Both the position numbers and the translations under genes were made by a program. From Rhodospirillaceae bacterium (GTDB lineage: Bacteria > Pseudomonadota > Alphaproteobacteria > UBA8366), in NCBI GenBank assembly GCA_002716125.1, contig PAZH01000010.1, forward strand, positions 26,893-90,892: a stretch of DNA of 64,000 bases, written 5' to 3'. Position 1 is the stretch's first letter. Every line of letters begins with the position of its first letter. This document shows positions 63,658 through 64,000 of the stretch, in pieces. The notes under the pieces were generated by a model that was not told the origin of the DNA, searched no databases, and worked only from the letters and a program-made list of their open reading frames with translations.

Positions 63658-64000
63658 ATGCGGCGGATCGAAGTGAACGTGGACCCATGGTACAGATTGC
63701 AAGCAGAACTCGATGCTTGGGCCGAAGCTTCTATTGAAGCGACGCTATGGTGGCGCGATGACGACGCGTTCGACGACACGTCCGCCTTAAGGACGCTGCT
63801 CGCGCTGACGGACGGATTACCGGTTTCACTCGCTGTTGTGCCGGAGCCCGCCGTCGATCGGTTGGCCGAACGTCTATCCCATCACTCAGATATAACCGTC
63901 TTGCAACATGGATTTGCGCATCGGAACCACGCGCCGGCCGAGGAAAAGAAGACGGAATACGGGCGACATCGTCCCGGTTCGGAAGTTTCGATTGAAATCA
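63658..64000 (+). CDS. polysaccharide-deacetylase-like protein (5' part, runs off the window end)
   Basis: Open frame from the ATG at 63658 (7 bases after the GT28 stop) to the window end, 114 codons. Motifs TLWWRDDDAFDD (metal Asp pair) and LQHGFAHRNHAP (HGxxH) match NodB-type carbohydrate deacetylases, and KKTEYGRHRP follows in the same manner as in some uncharacterised deacetylases. An alternative GTG start at 63673 exists. The C-terminal catalytic part is beyond the window. Likely deacetylates a sugar built by the two glycosyltransferases. Confidence 0.7.
   Translation, partial: MRRIEVNVDPWYRLQAELDAWAEASIEATLWWRDDDAFDDTSALRTLLALTDGLPVSLAVVPEPAVDRLAERLSHHSDITVLQHGFAHRNHAPAEEKKTEYGRHRPGSEVSIEI

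Overview
The window looks like chromosomal DNA of a free-living alphaproteobacterium, probably Rhodospirillales-like or a related marine/soil lineage. This is inferred from gene content: a ubiH - glnK - amtB - ftsK - lolA - xthA backbone, a DUF1244 protein, a paired YbdK ligase and N-formylglutamate amidohydrolase, and many acyl-CoA, amidohydrolase and flavin-monooxygenase genes. Base composition is moderately GC-rich with short AT-rich promoter islands. Coding density is very high and many neighbours overlap by 1-20 bp. I found no tRNA, rRNA, CRISPR array, insertion sequence or phage gene.

Layout. 1-5.7 kb: two divergent units for beta-oxidation of a dicarboxylic-type acyl-CoA (hydroxyacyl-CoA dehydrogenase, thiolase and the 5' part of glutaryl-CoA dehydrogenase on the minus strand; acyl-CoA dehydrogenase and enoyl-CoA hydratase on the plus strand). 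5.7-8.6 kb: exported YqgE-like protein, DUF427 protein, methyltransferase, HMG-CoA-lyase-like enzyme. 8.6-17 kb: oxidative catabolic genes (two luciferase-like monooxygenases, an SDR overlapping a flavin monooxygenase with an NTF2-like front domain, a MaoC/HTD2-like hydratase, a DUF1989 protein), with a small periplasmic set inside (membrane protein, cytochrome c', Spy-like protein). 17-26.6 kb: a divergent catabolic cluster. The minus arm holds two amidohydrolases, GST, MFS, D-2-hydroxyacid dehydrogenase and EamA exporter; the plus arm holds a TetR regulator, a Rieske oxygenase and an SDR. A shared palindrome appears to supply a -35 element to both arms. 26.8-30.2 kb: PAS protein, PhyH dioxygenase, two small proteins, TauD-type dioxygenase.

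30.4-33.8 kb is a zinc-uptake module: DUF3299 protein, His-rich ZrgA-like protein, ABC ATPase and FtsX-type permease, with a near-consensus Zur box just before zrgA. 33.8-39.5 kb: YbdK ligase, formylglutamate amidohydrolase, MFS, MDR reductase, VOC protein and a second TauD-type dioxygenase. 39.5-54.7 kb: the housekeeping backbone, interrupted between amtB and ftsK by an operon of RND adaptor, RND pump and luciferase-like oxidoreductase, and between lolA and xthA by a class-I amidotransferase, a Fre-like flavin reductase and a fumarylpyruvate-hydrolase-like protein.

54.7-64 kb: MDR reductase, MFS, small methyltransferase, a lone cyclic-nucleotide-binding domain protein, and an unusual 884-residue ABC protein with degenerate ATPase motifs and a large insertion. 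Divergent from it is a glycan cluster: GT4 glycosyltransferase, histidine phosphatase, MurG/GT28-like glycosyltransferase and a polysaccharide-deacetylase-like gene cut by the window end. This last region is the best candidate for an undescribed system. The Zur-zrg module and the TetR divergon are the best-supported regulatory units. Nine oxygen- or flavin-activating oxygenases lie between 8.6 and 43.9 kb, which fits an organism specialised in oxidative attack on unusual organic compounds; the substrates are unknown.
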